Below the pieces are notes generated by a model, which worked only from the letters and a program-made list of their open reading frames with translations, did not search any database and was not told where the DNA came from. Source: Linum tenue (taxonomy: Eukaryota > Streptophyta > Magnoliopsida > Malpighiales > Linaceae). Taken from it: 64,000 bases of DNA. Within the stretch, counting starts at the first letter, position 1. Every line of letters starts with the position of its first letter. The stretch spans positions 3,658,001 through 3,722,000 of the forward strand of contig CAMGYJ010000011.1 of assembly GCA_946122785.1 (NCBI GenBank). The letters run 5' to 3'. Shown here one piece after another: positions 21,468 to 33,117 of the stretch. Both the position numbers and the translations under genes were made by a program.

Positions 21468-23192
21468 ATGGATTTTCGCGGTTTACATTTGGGCACCAAC
21501 CATCGTACCGTTTTGTCTCGCCTTGTCTCTATATGGTCAGAATACCAACACGGACAAATTTGGAAGAAAATGACTCAGCACATGCTCTGGCTCGACAAAA
21601 AGGCACGTTCCCACTTCTCAAACCATTATATGTATAAAAAGAAAAAATTACCGACACAAATTTTTATTTCCCTCTTTGGTATAAATCATGCAAGTATTCT
21701 GAGTTACTAAGAAGTTCGCCTACCTATGCAAAACACCAACAATTTCAGAGCCAGCTGGTCGAAGCTTTGGTTGAAGAGGAGCACATTCGAGAAATCTCTA
21801 AGAAGATTAAAATTGGCTGTTTGCATCAACTCCGTGATATTGTTGCTGGACCCGCAAGAGAAACACAACGCATTGTACCAAGAGAACTACGCCTGCACCT
21901 GACTCCGAACCAGATCATCGGCCAGATTGAAGATAAGGAAGGCACATCACAATTTCCAGTGCGCCGATACCTGCGATTCACTTTTTCAGCATTGCCAATA
22001 AGAACACCCAAGTTTGAATGCCATGCAGGTAACGTTTTCTACATAACATCTTCACACAATCATTTTACCGCTTCCAATAACATATTAACAATTGAAATTA
22101 CAGAAGTGACAGGGTGTGTGCGCCGTATCACAGTTCCAGAAACCATCGAAGGTTGTCTAAAGAAATTCGACTTGGTCATACAGGATGTCTGGTATGCTTT
22201 TCTGAATTAAAAAAAAAACATATTGTTGTTTGCAAAATTTAGAAACTCGCGTATTTGCCTTGCAATCAGTGGAGATAAGGCAATTGTTCGCCATTATGGG
22301 TATGATATCGGTGAATTTTTAGAGAATGCACCAGCAGCTGAACAGTGCATGTCGTTGATTGTCAAAATTACATCACTGATGCGAGTAGCTCCTACCAACG
22401 ACCATGAATACCAATATGAGTTTGAATCCACACTTGCCAGTCGACTCAGCATTCGTTCCTACACAGATGGCTGTGAGGATGTCATGGACATGTACAAATG
22501 AGTTGCTTTCATTTGCCGTGCATTACTTTATTGTTTTATATTACAGAAACAGTAAAGGATAACTGACTAATTTTTTTTATCGCAAGATAGCTTTGTGCAG
22601 GCCCGCAAACCAGTTTGGTACATCAATGGTCCAGCTGGAGACAAAATTGGTTGGCTCCGCACCAATCGGCCACCAAAGAAAACTCTAGCAGAAATCAAGG
22701 AGCAGCTCAATGGCCAGCCAGAAAGACAAAAGGTACTTACAGAACTTAATGCTTTGCAAGATAAACAAGCAACCACAACATTCTTTCTCAACTTCTTACT
22801 AACCCAGACATTAAATTCTTTACCACTGATCCTTTATCAATGCATCATCGACATCTCACAGGTTGTGTATAGAAAGAGTATGTGCAGTTCAACTCCAGAA
22901 CGACCAGAGTGAGTTTGCAACACCTAGGTCCACCTTTTTCTGCAACACTACTTTTCAAATTTTTGGGGCAAAACTAACCGCAGCCTTTTTTATTGCAAGC
23001 TTGCATTATAAATTGGCTGTCAAGTGTCATCAAGGTTCAGTCAAAGCTGATGTTGTGTTCGAACATGAAGCAGTCCTCTCACTAATTCATGTGTCGCCCG
23101 CAAAATTTTGTTACATGAAAAAAGAAGAAGTTGTGGCACTTATTAAGGGTAGTTGTGTCCAGACATTTACAGCAGAGTTGTACATTGCCTAG
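21468..23192 (+). CDS. RPA70-like OB-fold protein C, paralogue of A
   Basis: Exons 21451-21602, 21749-22028, 22104-22191, 22270-22491, 22591-22732, 22862-22908 and 23000-23192 have lengths 152, 280, 88, 222, 142, 47 and 193. Gene A has 152, 280, 85, 222, 142 and 47 for the matching exons, so the two arose by duplication. With a start at 21468 the product is 368 residues. Domains: GLHLGTNHRTVLSRLV, EVTGCVRRITVPET, ESTLASRLSIRSYTD, SVKADVVFEHEAVLSL. Oddities: a first exon homologue (21269-21334) no longer joins in phase; the intron after 21602 begins GC; one donor has moved by 3 bp; and a TAG at 23190-23192 replaces a Trp codon of A, shortening the end. It may be expressed or decaying. A TATA-like CTCTATAAACC lies near 21,073. 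Confidence 0.62.
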
Positions 23193-23256
23193 CCAGATTT
23201 GAGCAACAGTGCTTCCAGAGCTGCCGGACAGATCAGAGTTGCCACACTCTGGGACT

Positions 23257-23806
23257 AGGGATGGCAATGGGTCGGGTCGGGGCCGGATAGTGCATATCCG
23301 TTACCCTACCCAAAGTAGTTCGGGTTTTACCCATACCCATACCCACATAAGAAACGGGTAGAAAATCAAAACCATGCCCATACCCGCTCGGGTTTCGGGT
23401 ATCCACGGTTATCCATGGGTAATAATTTCTCTTCATAATTGCAATCAATATGTTAATATTCACACATATTCTCACATTACATAAGAAGAAAAGTACGACA
23501 ATAATTCACTAGAATGAAGAAAATTAATTAAAACAACACAATTTCATGAAAATATTATATTTATATACTAAATATAAAATATGTTAGAGAAAATAATGAT
23601 TATTTATAGAAAAATACATATGCATGTGTATAATCGGGCGGGTTCGGGTTGGATAGTGAGAAAACCATGCCCATCCATTACCCGCAATATTCGGGTTCGG
23701 GTTTTACCCGTACCCACTAAAAGTCCTTCAGGTTCGGGTTTTACCCTACCCAATTAAGTCGGATTCGGGCGGATATCCACGGTTACGGATATTTTTGCCA
23801 TCCCTA
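23257..23806. mobile_element. Non-autonomous hAT-like element behind RPA-like gene C
   Basis: Perfect 12-bp terminal inverted repeats TAGGGATGGCAA / TTGCCATCCCTA are flanked by an exact 8-bp duplication TCTGGGAC at 23249-23256 and 23807-23814. The 550-bp element has no ORF. Both outer parts are degenerate repeats of GGGT(T)CGGGT and its complement. The AT-rich centre is ordinary. It lies 65 bp after the stop of gene C, in the probable 3' UTR. The same family recurs at 60,300 and, more distantly, at 1744. Confidence 0.92.
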
Positions 23807-24300
23807 TCTGGGACCGAACTGCCTTCGACAAATGATCATGCTCTCTCATCCATAACATTGTTTGATCAAGAAATCGTTAACCATATTTTATTTCTTGGTC
23901 AAACTTCCCAGCTCCCTGAATTTCATGTCCCCCACGCATCATCGGACAGTTAATTATATGTATGCATGCTCGCAACTATCAGACACTTTTGCAGATTTAG
24001 GTTCAGGGAGTTTATTTTGTGGGCCATATGGTCCTTATGGAAATCTGGACATAATATTTAATGTTCCGTTGATGGATGCTTAGGTTTTATTGAGATAGCA
24101 AGTTTTAGTACCCGTGTGTTTGCATAGTGCAAAATTGCATGTTGATCTTTGCATTTTACATGACTCCAAATCAAACTGACGAGTGCATAAAGAAGAGGTT
24201 TACAGTCCAATATAATTTTTTTACAAAATACAAGATACGAGTCTTGCATCCGATGATGCACAAATGGTAGGATCTAAGTTACAAAAATTGCGCAATTTCA

Positions 24301-24335
24301 GCATTTCCCGCCGCGTAGCGCGGGCTTATTACTAG
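24301..24335 (+). mobile_element. Helitron 3' terminus
   Basis: The sequence has the standard plant Helitron end: a GC hairpin at 24307-24324 (CCCGCCGC-GTA-GCGCGGG, with one bulged C) 7 bp before CTAG at 24332-24335, followed by T (insertion between A and T hosts). Helitrons transpose as rolling circles and in plants often carry RPA-like genes. The element body would extend leftward, towards the three RPA-like genes. I found no convincing 5' TC end and no Rep/helicase gene, so only the 3' end is supported and the element length is unknown. Confidence 0.75.
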
Positions 24336-24336
24336 T

Positions 24337-25032
24337 AAAAATATAATTTGGTTGAATTCAATTAATGAAATGGTCGATATTATGGCAATCATCTGAATTC
24401 AAGTAGACTAATTTGATCCAACCCAAATGTGTTAATCCAAATTAAAATCAATTCAAATCTAAATCAAATCCAAAATAATTAAAATTATAGATGGGTTCAT
24501 TTGCATTCGACGCAGTTTCGATCCAACAAGAACAAATGGACCAAATAGTGCCCAATAGAGCGCTGTCAGTGGCACGAAATTTAGTCCACACGACTTTTCA
24601 ATGCCACCATGAAGAAGAAGAGTATGCAAATAACTCCAATTACTCCATCGTTCTCCCAACTGTCCGCCATACGAATTTTTCCATGAAGTATCCATTCATG
24701 TCCCCAAATGAGACGCAATGCACAGTGTTTTCCAATACAGTGCATACACTGTTAAACAGATAAATCATCGGCAATAGAATGAGTTCCATCTCTGCAAACA
24801 AATTCAAACCCTTGGTACGATGATTAAAGGACGAGAAGATCAACCACTATACTACACTCTTCTATGTAAACGTAATGTATGGATAACCTAATAAATTCCA
24901 AGTTCGTACTTTTTTGTAGAACAAATCTAAGCCCCAAGTTCCACAAAGACAAGTCCAAAGTCCATGGAGTAACTGACCTGTCGAATTGATAATTGAACAA
25001 CATTATGCTCCTATATCCTTCATTTTTCTCAC
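24337..25032. other. Intergenic and promoter region of the glucanase gene
   Basis: I see no gene. A 90-codon open frame at 24,494-24,763 has no recognisable domain. The last 100 bp are the core promoter of the downstream gene. Confidence 0.5.
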
Positions 25033-25039
25033 TATAAAA
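25033..25039 (+). promoter_or_regulatory. TATA box of the glucanase gene
   Basis: TATAAAA lies 82 bp before the start codon at 25115, a normal distance for a plant core promoter with a short 5' UTR. Confidence 0.65.
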
Positions 25040-25114
25040 TCAGCACCTTATTCTCTAGTAGAATCAAACTACTCAAGATCTGCTTACAGTTTTGCATCTA
25101 TCTCAATTCTCAAC

Positions 25115-26283
25115 ATGGTTCCCTCAAAATTGCAAACTCCCAAGAACAGCCATTTTACCAATGTTTCCACAGCCTTGTTGCTCTTGGCTCTGCTTCTTGC
25201 TAGCCTACACACCACAGGTATACATGCACCTCTAATACACACTCTTATAATATGCATATTTTTACAAATTTTAAGTTGGTTCTAGCTATATTGTGATTGT
25301 TTCACAATGATCTTTTAGGTGCCCAAATCGGAGTTTGTTACGGGAGGGTAGGCAGCAACCTGCCACAACCGGGCGAAGTCGTAGCACTCTTCAACCAGAA
25401 CAACATCCGAAGGATGCGACTCTACGACCCGCACCAACCTGCACTGGACGCCCTGAGGGGGACGGACATCGAGCTCATGCTTGACGTCCCCAACGACCAG
25501 CTCCCGTCGGTCGCCTCCAGTCAGGACGCCGCCGACGCGTGGGTCAGAGACAACGTCGCCGGGTACGCCGCCGCCGGCGTCCGGTTCAGGTACATCACGG
25601 TCGGGAACGAGGTCGACCCGGCCGACGGCCGGTTCGCCCCGTTCCTGTTCGGGGCGATGCAGAACATCCAGACCGCACTGAACGGTGCCGGTCTGGGCGA
25701 CCGGGTCAAGGTCTCGACCGCCTTCAAGTACAATGTCATGGGCAATGCCTTCCCGCCGTCTGATGGATCATTCAACCTGCAGTACCGCAGCCTCCTCGAT
25801 TCGATCCTCCCCTTCTTGAGGAACAACAACTCCCCGATGATGTTGAACCTGTACCCGTTCTTCAGCTACCGCGACAATCCGGGCAATAACCCGGGCCAGA
25901 TCCGGCTCGATTACGCAACCTTCACCGGTCCGCCCGGTTTGGTCTCCGACCCGCCTCTGAGCTACAGTAACTTATTCGACGCGATGCTTGACGCGACTTA
26001 CTCTGCTCTAGAGAAGGAAGAGATGGGGTCTCTGAACATCGTGGTGTCCGAGACCGGTTGGTCGTCGGCCGGTGGTGGGGATGCCACGACGGTGGATAAT
26101 GCGAGGGCTTACAACTACAATTTGGTTCAACATGTTAAGGTTGGGACCCCGAAGAGGGCTGGGCCGATTGAGACGTACATTTTTGCAATGTTTGATGAAG
26201 GGGACAAGGAACCGGAATTGGAGAAACATTTTGGCCTTTTTAGCCCGGATAGGCAGCCCAAGTACCCGATGAATTTCAATTGA
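25115..26283 (+). CDS. Secreted glucan endo-1,3-beta-glucosidase (GH17)
   Basis: Two exons, 25115-25217 and 25319-26283, encode 355 residues. The intron splits the codon just after the signal peptide, the usual place in plant GH17 genes. Residues 18-35 form a hydrophobic signal ([18 protein letters not shown]), then mature [17 protein letters not shown]17 landmarks: RLYDP, acid/base Glu132 in [20 protein letters not shown], and nucleophile Glu279 in [11 protein letters not shown]. It ends [17 protein letters not shown], without CBM43 or a GPI signal, like extracellular PR-2 type enzymes. It hydrolyses beta-1,3-glucans such as callose or fungal wall glucan. The second exon is strikingly GC-rich, compared with the neighbouring genes. 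Confidence 0.95.
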
Positions 26284-27260
26284 ACGGCGGCAATGGTTTG
26301 ATTATAGAGAGAGATTATGCATAACATAAGCTTAATTATCTGTTATGAAGTTGTGGGTAAAATATATAAGAGAGCATGAGCTTTGTTCCCTCCCTAATAT
26401 CTACAAACTATACAGGGAGCACAATGTCTTTGTGTCTGGGGCGAAGGATAATGAAATACTATACTATTTATGTATTGATGTGGCATAATGTTCTTTTCGT
26501 TATGCATAAATATTATAAAGAGAGTTGTTTGGAAACTGAAATGACATTGTGAAAAATTGTAACGACAAAAATAGTATTAAATCTTTGAAATTTCGAAATT
26601 TCAAAGATTTAATATCATACAAACCAAAAAAAAAAACCCCTTTTTTCTCTAAATTACAAGTTAATACCCAACACATTTAGTCATGTGTTTGCGAAGTCTG
26701 AACTTTGAACCCAAACATTCTATTTTCGACCCATGTAATACACAACCCTCTTCTCTTCTTCCCTACTATCCTTTGTACAAGAACCCATAAAAAAATAATT
26801 AAAAAACTACTAGTTATTAAGTGACTAGCTTGGGCAGGATACTTCAAGTATCTCATATACAACATCATTTATATATTCTGTGAGCAAATGTTTCTAATGA
26901 TTTTCGATTGTCTGCAAATTAATTAATTCTAGCCTACAGCTCTCATGAATGCCTACTTGCTCACTGTACTCTGTACATATCAGACAAAACTGATCGTGTC
27001 ATCGACCTTCCCTTTCCCATCAATCTCTCCACAGAACTGTAATGGCTAGTGAGCCAAGCCAACTCATATGGGAAAGAATCAAGTGATAAATAAACCAATA
27101 TATAGAGATCACAATCACTTTCTCCTTCTCTCGCCTTCCTTGAAGCTGCTGATGAACATGGCGGGAGGCAAAAACACACACCACACCATTATACTTGTGG
27201 TAAAACTCCCTCCTCAGAGGAACCACAAGCAAACCACCCAACAAAAATCCAAAGTCGTCT
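26284..27260. other. Intergenic region between convergent genes
   Basis: This interval holds the 3' UTRs of the glucanase (+) and of the acyltransferase-like gene (-), plus AT-rich DNA. Apart from a 40-bp palindrome at 26575-26614 I see nothing in it. Confidence 0.5.
26575..26614. repeat. Perfect 40-bp palindrome
   Basis: The 20-bp arms TATTAAATCTTTGAAATTTC and its complement meet at TTCGAA with no loop. It lies about 290 bp after the glucanase stop. It could be a small foldback remnant. Confidence 0.8.
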
Positions 27261-30200
27261 TCATTGATGCACAAAGAGTGAGACTATGCAGTTCATCTGT
27301 TTCAAACCAAATGACAGAGCTTTGTATTAACTGGTGACATTCAAGAAGATATGCTATTGCCAAAGAACAATGAAAGCATAAAACTTTTATAGCCTACCAG
27401 GTTATTCTGAGGAGATTTCCAGTAGAAACCCTGAATCACAATGACGGCTAAGTTGGAAGATACAACTATGAAGATACTCAAAGCATGTTTCCCCATCCAC
27501 TCCAGTGGCAATGTCACCCATCTGTAGCCGTATATATCGACCTGCAAGTTCCCCCAAGATATCATGTGGGATGAGAATGCATTATTCAAGTTGTATTTGA
27601 GAAACAGTGATGCTGCGATCTTCGAGTTTTTACCAACAAGTACAGGGCGGAGAATGTGATGCCTGCTGTAGCAGAAGTGATCAACATGTAACTGATTGAA
27701 TAGAGAGGTTTGTTGATAGGGAACCCTGAAATGGGAAAGAGTGAAAGAATTTATTCGGTCTTCAATTATATGACAGAATCGCTGATGCGAGAGGCAGTCA
27801 TTCTTGTAACGTACCTAGAAGGGCGAGGAACAATCCGAGGACAAGGAAAGCGACTGAGAAGACACACCAGTTCTCCAGACGACCCTTATGATCCTGCAAC
27901 CCACCATTTTTTTTTTTTTACAACAAATCGAGTAGCAACGGAGAAAGAAACTACGAGGATTAACGAGGAAAGGGTAAACAAACAACAAACAAGCAAGTAA
28001 GTAAGCTCACCTGCAAATGAGCAAGAACATGGCCGTACTGAAGCCCAATTAAGCAGGTCACTGCAGCTGTTAATGAGCTGTAAACGAAGTGGAACCGATG
28101 TCAAGGAAATCCATGCTCTTATTATTGATGAGACAACTAAGCAAAAAAGAAACAGCTGAAGTGAAAAGGACATGAGATTGCTCACCTGAGAAGGCCTTCA
28201 GGATCAAAGGGAGCATGGCACCATGAAGGAGCACTCTCAGGAAATACTTTATCTCTGGAGATATTACATTCCTGATCATACAAAAATTCTTGTTAGCTTA
28301 TCGATCTCCTGCTTAGCAATGAGCGAATTGGCGATACTTGGCAAATAGTTGTACCTTGAGATTTTTATAAACAGGCTTTGCATACAAGTGACTGATACCA
28401 AGAACATAGCGATCGATCATTCCAGCAGAGTTGCAAGCAGGACCAACGTCACCTCTTACAGAACATTTCACCTGGCATTCATGATACAAATACTTAGCAA
28501 ATTCCAGTATTGGTTGTTACATCAGAAGACGAATGTCAGCAGTTCAATGGAGAAGAAGGTTGATCATGCTCCTACCGTGTAGGCACGGGCATCGAGTGGA
28601 AGGTCGGAGTAACCTTGTCCAGGTACAAAAAATTGCCAGTCTGGAACATATAGGCCATATAACAACCCGAGATACACTGCAATAATAGCAAATGCTGCAA
28701 CCCTGAACAATGGAAAATGTTCACTATTGTTATCAATGAAAGAGTAGAAGACTGCCTGATTAATGGGGAACGGCAACATTTTTCTCCCATGACAAACAAG
28801 TATTAGTCATTTGGTTTCCAAAAGCAAAATCCAAGAACTTTACCAATGCAAGTAGTAGCTTGTCAGGATTCCAACTTCTCTCCTTGTTCTGCGTGAGAGC
28901 CAGATCTCACAAAGAGCTCCAACAAGGTACCCAATTGATATTCTCTGGCTTGAAAGATGACAACAAAACACTAAGAATCTATAGGCATAACCTTACTAAA
29001 GACATATACTTTTGCCACCCATACATGGCTTCAACCTTCAAGGACAAGATAAATGAACAGAAGATAAATCATTCACAACATCATCCTTGCTTCAAACAGG
29101 CAGCCAGCTATTATAAAGTACCTGCAAGATTCCAAGCAGGCGTATTCTTTCCAAATCAACACCGTAGGTGAGCGAGTTCAGCCCGTGAAGGAAACCTCCT
29201 TGTAGAAGAATACCCAACAGAAATAATTTGGCTGCTCTGCCCACTGCTTTCCATGTGGCTTCTGATCTATTTGGCTCTTTCTGTGAAACAAAGAAGCAAA
29301 GCATTTCATCACCGGCATTCTTCATTTCCCTATCCCTTCAACACTCAAGGCTGAAAAAATTGAAACTATACTAGTGGGAATTTACCTTGTAGACGAGGGC
29401 AATTGAGATACCAACGACGAAGAGAAAGAAGGGCATCACAAAATCCGCCAAGTGAAGCCCATTCCACGGTGAATGACCAATTATTGGGAAAACAGAACCT
29501 CCATAATCGACCACAATCATCAGCTAAAAACCATCCGACAAAAAAAAGAAAACCCCAAATCAGCAGACGATTGAGTACAGTGAGCGAAGATTGAGCAAGT
29601 AAACAACAAATCGCAACCCAGATTGAGTAACCAACCAATCGCAACTGGGGAGCGAAATCGAGAATCGGAACAGCACATACGAAGACGCAGATACCGCGGT
29701 AGACATCTAAAGAACAGACCCGCCATTTTCAGAGCTTGAAATCGTCACAGTAGTCCCCTTTCACTTCTCCTTCAGTCTCAATCGTTACACTGCGGCGATT
29801 TCATCATTTACAAACGTCGGAATTTCTTTTTGGTGGGCTCTAAACCCCAATTGCTCTACTTGATCGGAGAACCCAAAAAATGAATCTTTTCCCCGGGGAA
29901 AACAGAGTTCCTCCCGCGGAAAAAGGCGATTAGGTTAAAGAAAATGGTGTGGACGGGACTGTCCCTTCGGCGCGAAGGCTTTCGGTTGGAGGGGGAAATC
30001 AGACGTGGCAGGTGCTGATTGGTGGGCAGGGTTTTCGTTGCATCCGATTGCCGCATAAACAAATGTCGGCCAACCAACCAACCGACGACAGAGAGGACCA
30101 CGGGAGCCGCCTCTCTCTTTTTTGTTCCCTTCTCCGTTCGGATTTCCTCACTCTCCCTTTATTTTCCCCTTCTTCTTCTCTTCAACTGTCTCTGATTTCA

Positions 30201-31334
30201 TCACTATCGTTGTTGCCTCCTTCTTGGTAGGGATTTCTGGGGATTGGAATGGAAATGGTTGGAGAAGGGTTAATGGTGGGGGGAACTGGGAAGAGAGGTC
30301 GGAAAAGAGTGGTGGGGGAAGAGTACGGAGGTTGGGAATTTTTTCTTCTTTCTTTCTATCAGTGGACAAAATATTTTTGGTTTTGTTTTTTAATTAATAT
30401 AATAATGAGGTGGAAAATATAAAAAATTATTTTTTTTTATTTTTAATAATTTTTTAATTGCCACGTCACATATTTAACGGTCAACTGTGAAAGTTGACTG
30501 CCACGTAAGCTAGAGTTAACGGAAATGGACGGAGAGTGACCAAACTTGAACCATTTAAATAATTTGAGTGACCAAGATTGGATTTAAATATTTCCAGTGA
30601 CCAAACGTGAACGTTTTTTGTAATCTCAGTGACCAACCATGCAATTAACCCAAAAAAAAACTGACTATCGATAATGATTCTCTCAGTTTGAGGATAAATT
30701 AAGCAACAACAAAAAAAAATTAACCCAATTACCCTCGTTTATCCCAAGGTGAATTCTTACCCTGACTCAATGATAATAAGAATAACTAATGATTCAGTAA
30801 TTACTCTTGATTACAATACTAATCCCATTCCGAAAAAAACAACTAACTATTCCATTTTTGCCTTCTAATTACAGTAAAAAATAAAGTTTGTGATGAAAGA
30901 AATTAAAATAATTTACCAGGCTCTGTTTTTTTTACCAGATAACAGGGCCGATACAATTCCCGGATGAAAAACGGCAAAATCGTGACGATATGCATTTTCT
31001 CAACAACCAAACAGAAAGAGAAACAGAAATTGTTAAGGGGGTTAATCGAAACGGCCTGGCCTGAGTTTCGAAACGCGAATAGAAGAAAAAAAGAGAAACA
31101 GAGTAAGGAACAGGGGAGGAATGCAGATACAGGGGAAATACTTACGAGGACGCAGAGGCCTCGGAAGGCGTCGAGAGAAGCGAGGCGTTTTGATTTCTTG
31201 TAGGGTTTGAGAAGCTGGTGGTCGGCGCCGTCGTCGTCGCCGGCGCCGGTGGGAGAGGGCGGGGGCCGGAAGCTCTTCTGCATCTCCTCGTCGAAGGGGA
31301 TTTGGCCATAGCCTGCTGCAATTGCCATGGCCAT
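27261..31334 (-). CDS. HGSNAT-like multi-pass membrane acyltransferase
   Basis: Twelve exons on the minus strand: 31146-31334, 29386-29523, 29122-29280, 28844-28944, 28576-28702, 28355-28471, 28186-28271, 28011-28077, 27815-27893, 27634-27725, 27398-27541, 27261-27296. All introns are GT-AG and the phases close, giving 444 residues. It belongs to the family of heparan-alpha-glucosaminide N-acetyltransferase (DUF5009/DUF1624-like). Motifs: KSKRLASLDAFRGL at 47-60, GHSPWNGLHLADFVMPFF at 79-96 (the conserved His and DxxxPFF of the family), YVPDWQFFVPG, CSVRGDVGPACNSAGMIDR, SWCHAPFDPEGLLSS, and about ten hydrophobic segments. The human enzyme acetylates heparan in lysosomes; plants lack heparan, so the plant substrate is unknown. 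Intron 1 is long (1.6 kb) and holds a repeat and a relic exon. A TATA-like ATATATAA lies near 31,485. Confidence 0.9.
29681..29728 (-). pseudogene. Relic or alternative first exon of the HGSNAT-like gene
   Basis: Inside intron 1 a minus-strand frame reads KWRVCSLDVYRGICVF and is followed at once by a donor GTATGT. This matches the end of the real exon 1, KSKRLASLDAFRGLCVL|GTAAGT, with the donor in the same phase. A TGA immediately precedes the first Lys codon and no in-frame ATG exists, so it cannot encode an N-terminus. An ATG in another frame (29,727) would go out of frame. It may be a leftover of a tandem duplication or an untranslated alternative first exon; promoter-like CG-rich DNA lies behind it (29,850-30,250). 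Confidence 0.55.
30450..30660. repeat. Dispersed repeat copy in intron 1 of the HGSNAT-like gene
   Basis: The sequence GAGAGTGACCAAACTTGAACC ... AATCTCAGTGACCAACCATG is a diverged relative of the repeat at 1-352, in the same orientation as 190-310. It starts with a small inverted pair, CGGTCAACTG and AGTTGACTG, between two GCCACGT words. It has no coding content. Confidence 0.6.
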
Positions 31335-33117
31335 GTTATATTTATTTTTTTCCCCCGGTGCGATTAGAAGGCAAATAATATTGGGGAAGAAAGAATTTAG
31401 GAGAGATTTTGATCGGAAAAAATGGGATGTAGAGAGAAGGAGATGGAGTTGTAAAATGAACGAAGCGAGAGGAAGAGAAGGCAATTATATATCGTGTGTC
31501 TCCACTCCACTACTTTTTTTTTTCGATTTTGATTTGTTGGAGAAGAGGCTAAAAGGGTATAATTTCAAGAGAATTCGGGTAAATTTCTAATTTAATCTGA
31601 AATATCTTTTTTGTATTTTTCAAGATGAATATAACAGTTTGTCTACCTAACTTAGGGTTTTGGTGACATACCAAAACGATTTCAGACGTTTCATAGTATA
31701 TTGATTTTTCATTTTTGATATTTTCATGAAGAGATCTATTGGGATTTTGATGTTGGGATTTAGCAATATGGTTTGGGTCTAATTTTCAAATATGTATCTA
31801 ATTTTTGAAATTTTTTCTTTTTATAATTCACTAAATACTCTTGTTAACGATAAATTATCAATATTTTTTTGAATCATTCTAATTACTATCGAACAATAAA
31901 TATTTTTAAGTTTTTTTTTTCAACAATCTCAAAGGTTGGAGTCTTTAGATTGTTTAAAATCTACAAATTTAGACTTCAATTATACCCCTTACGTTACCTG
32001 TTGAAAAGCAACATTATTGCTAAACCAATTTCTTGTATGCACACTTTAGTATTGATAAATAAAAAGTAACTTTAATTGGAAATTTTTTAAATCGAATTCT
32101 GTATTTAACACTCATGGATAATTACAAATGTGTGTGCTGTTGTTTTGAAGGTCAAGATCCAACTTTCGTTACTTACCGACCCGTTTTAAATGTTATGTTC
32201 ACTTAAATACATGCGCTAGGATTTATTTATTTTTTCGTTTTTTGTTTTTTGGTTTTTAAACAGACATGGGCAGGGTATTATTCACAGCAGAATAACAAAG
32301 AAGTATGCCAAGAGTAGCATATTGGCGAATAAAGTGGAATGAGGCCAAATGTCCAAAACACAATATGGGACTATGGTGGAGTCACATTTTGTTTTGGTGT
32401 AGCTATGAATAAACCTGGGAATTGGTCGGCTCATTGGGAAATCCTAATCAATTGTCCTTATATTACAGTTATTAGATCATGTCCAAATTGATCGCACTTT
32501 TAATAATTTTGGATTGGAGTTAGATTTGAGTTGAGTCCAATTTGGATCAATTCATTTGGGTCTGACAGCAAATGAATATAGATGATTATATACCAAAAAC
32601 AATATTAATCATTTCATTAGCTAACTTCAACTCAATTACATCTTTGACGTAGGTGTTGCCACCACCTTCTGTTTGTTTCATAAAAAAAAAAAGAGACAGA
32701 AGTTGTATTAGAATAAGATATTTAAACACAAACTAAAAGATTTGGTATGGATTTGCCCCAAATAAAATTACGATTTGACTTAGAATAAATTGGGTTTGGG
32801 CATACTCAAATGTTGAGTTTATTTTTTTTGCCATTCCTTAAATTGATCTTAGCTATCTCTTCTCATATGTAGATTTTTTAATGGGAGATTTCAGGTTCTC
32901 GTTTCAAATCCCTTAAATAGTACCTAAAACAACGAATATCCGTGATTGCATCATTGCTATATAATTAAAATTGCATACTCCATTTTATTTGTGTTGTAAG
33001 TGCATTAAAAATCTATCAATAATCAATACAAATTACAACAAGTACATATAAGATCGAATTTGACCCCAATTACAATAATCTAAAAAGATAATCGGAACTA
33101 TATATATAGTTATGTCT
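31335..33117. other. Upstream and intergenic AT-rich DNA
   Basis: The first 200 bp are the 5' leader and promoter of the HGSNAT-like gene. The remainder is AT-rich with short homopolymers, and I see nothing coding or structured in it. Confidence 0.5.

Noticed and set aside
15685..24335. Autonomous Helitron
   Set aside because: No rolling-circle initiator motif (HUH) or Pif1-type helicase was seen in the interval; only the 3' end and RPA-like genes are present.
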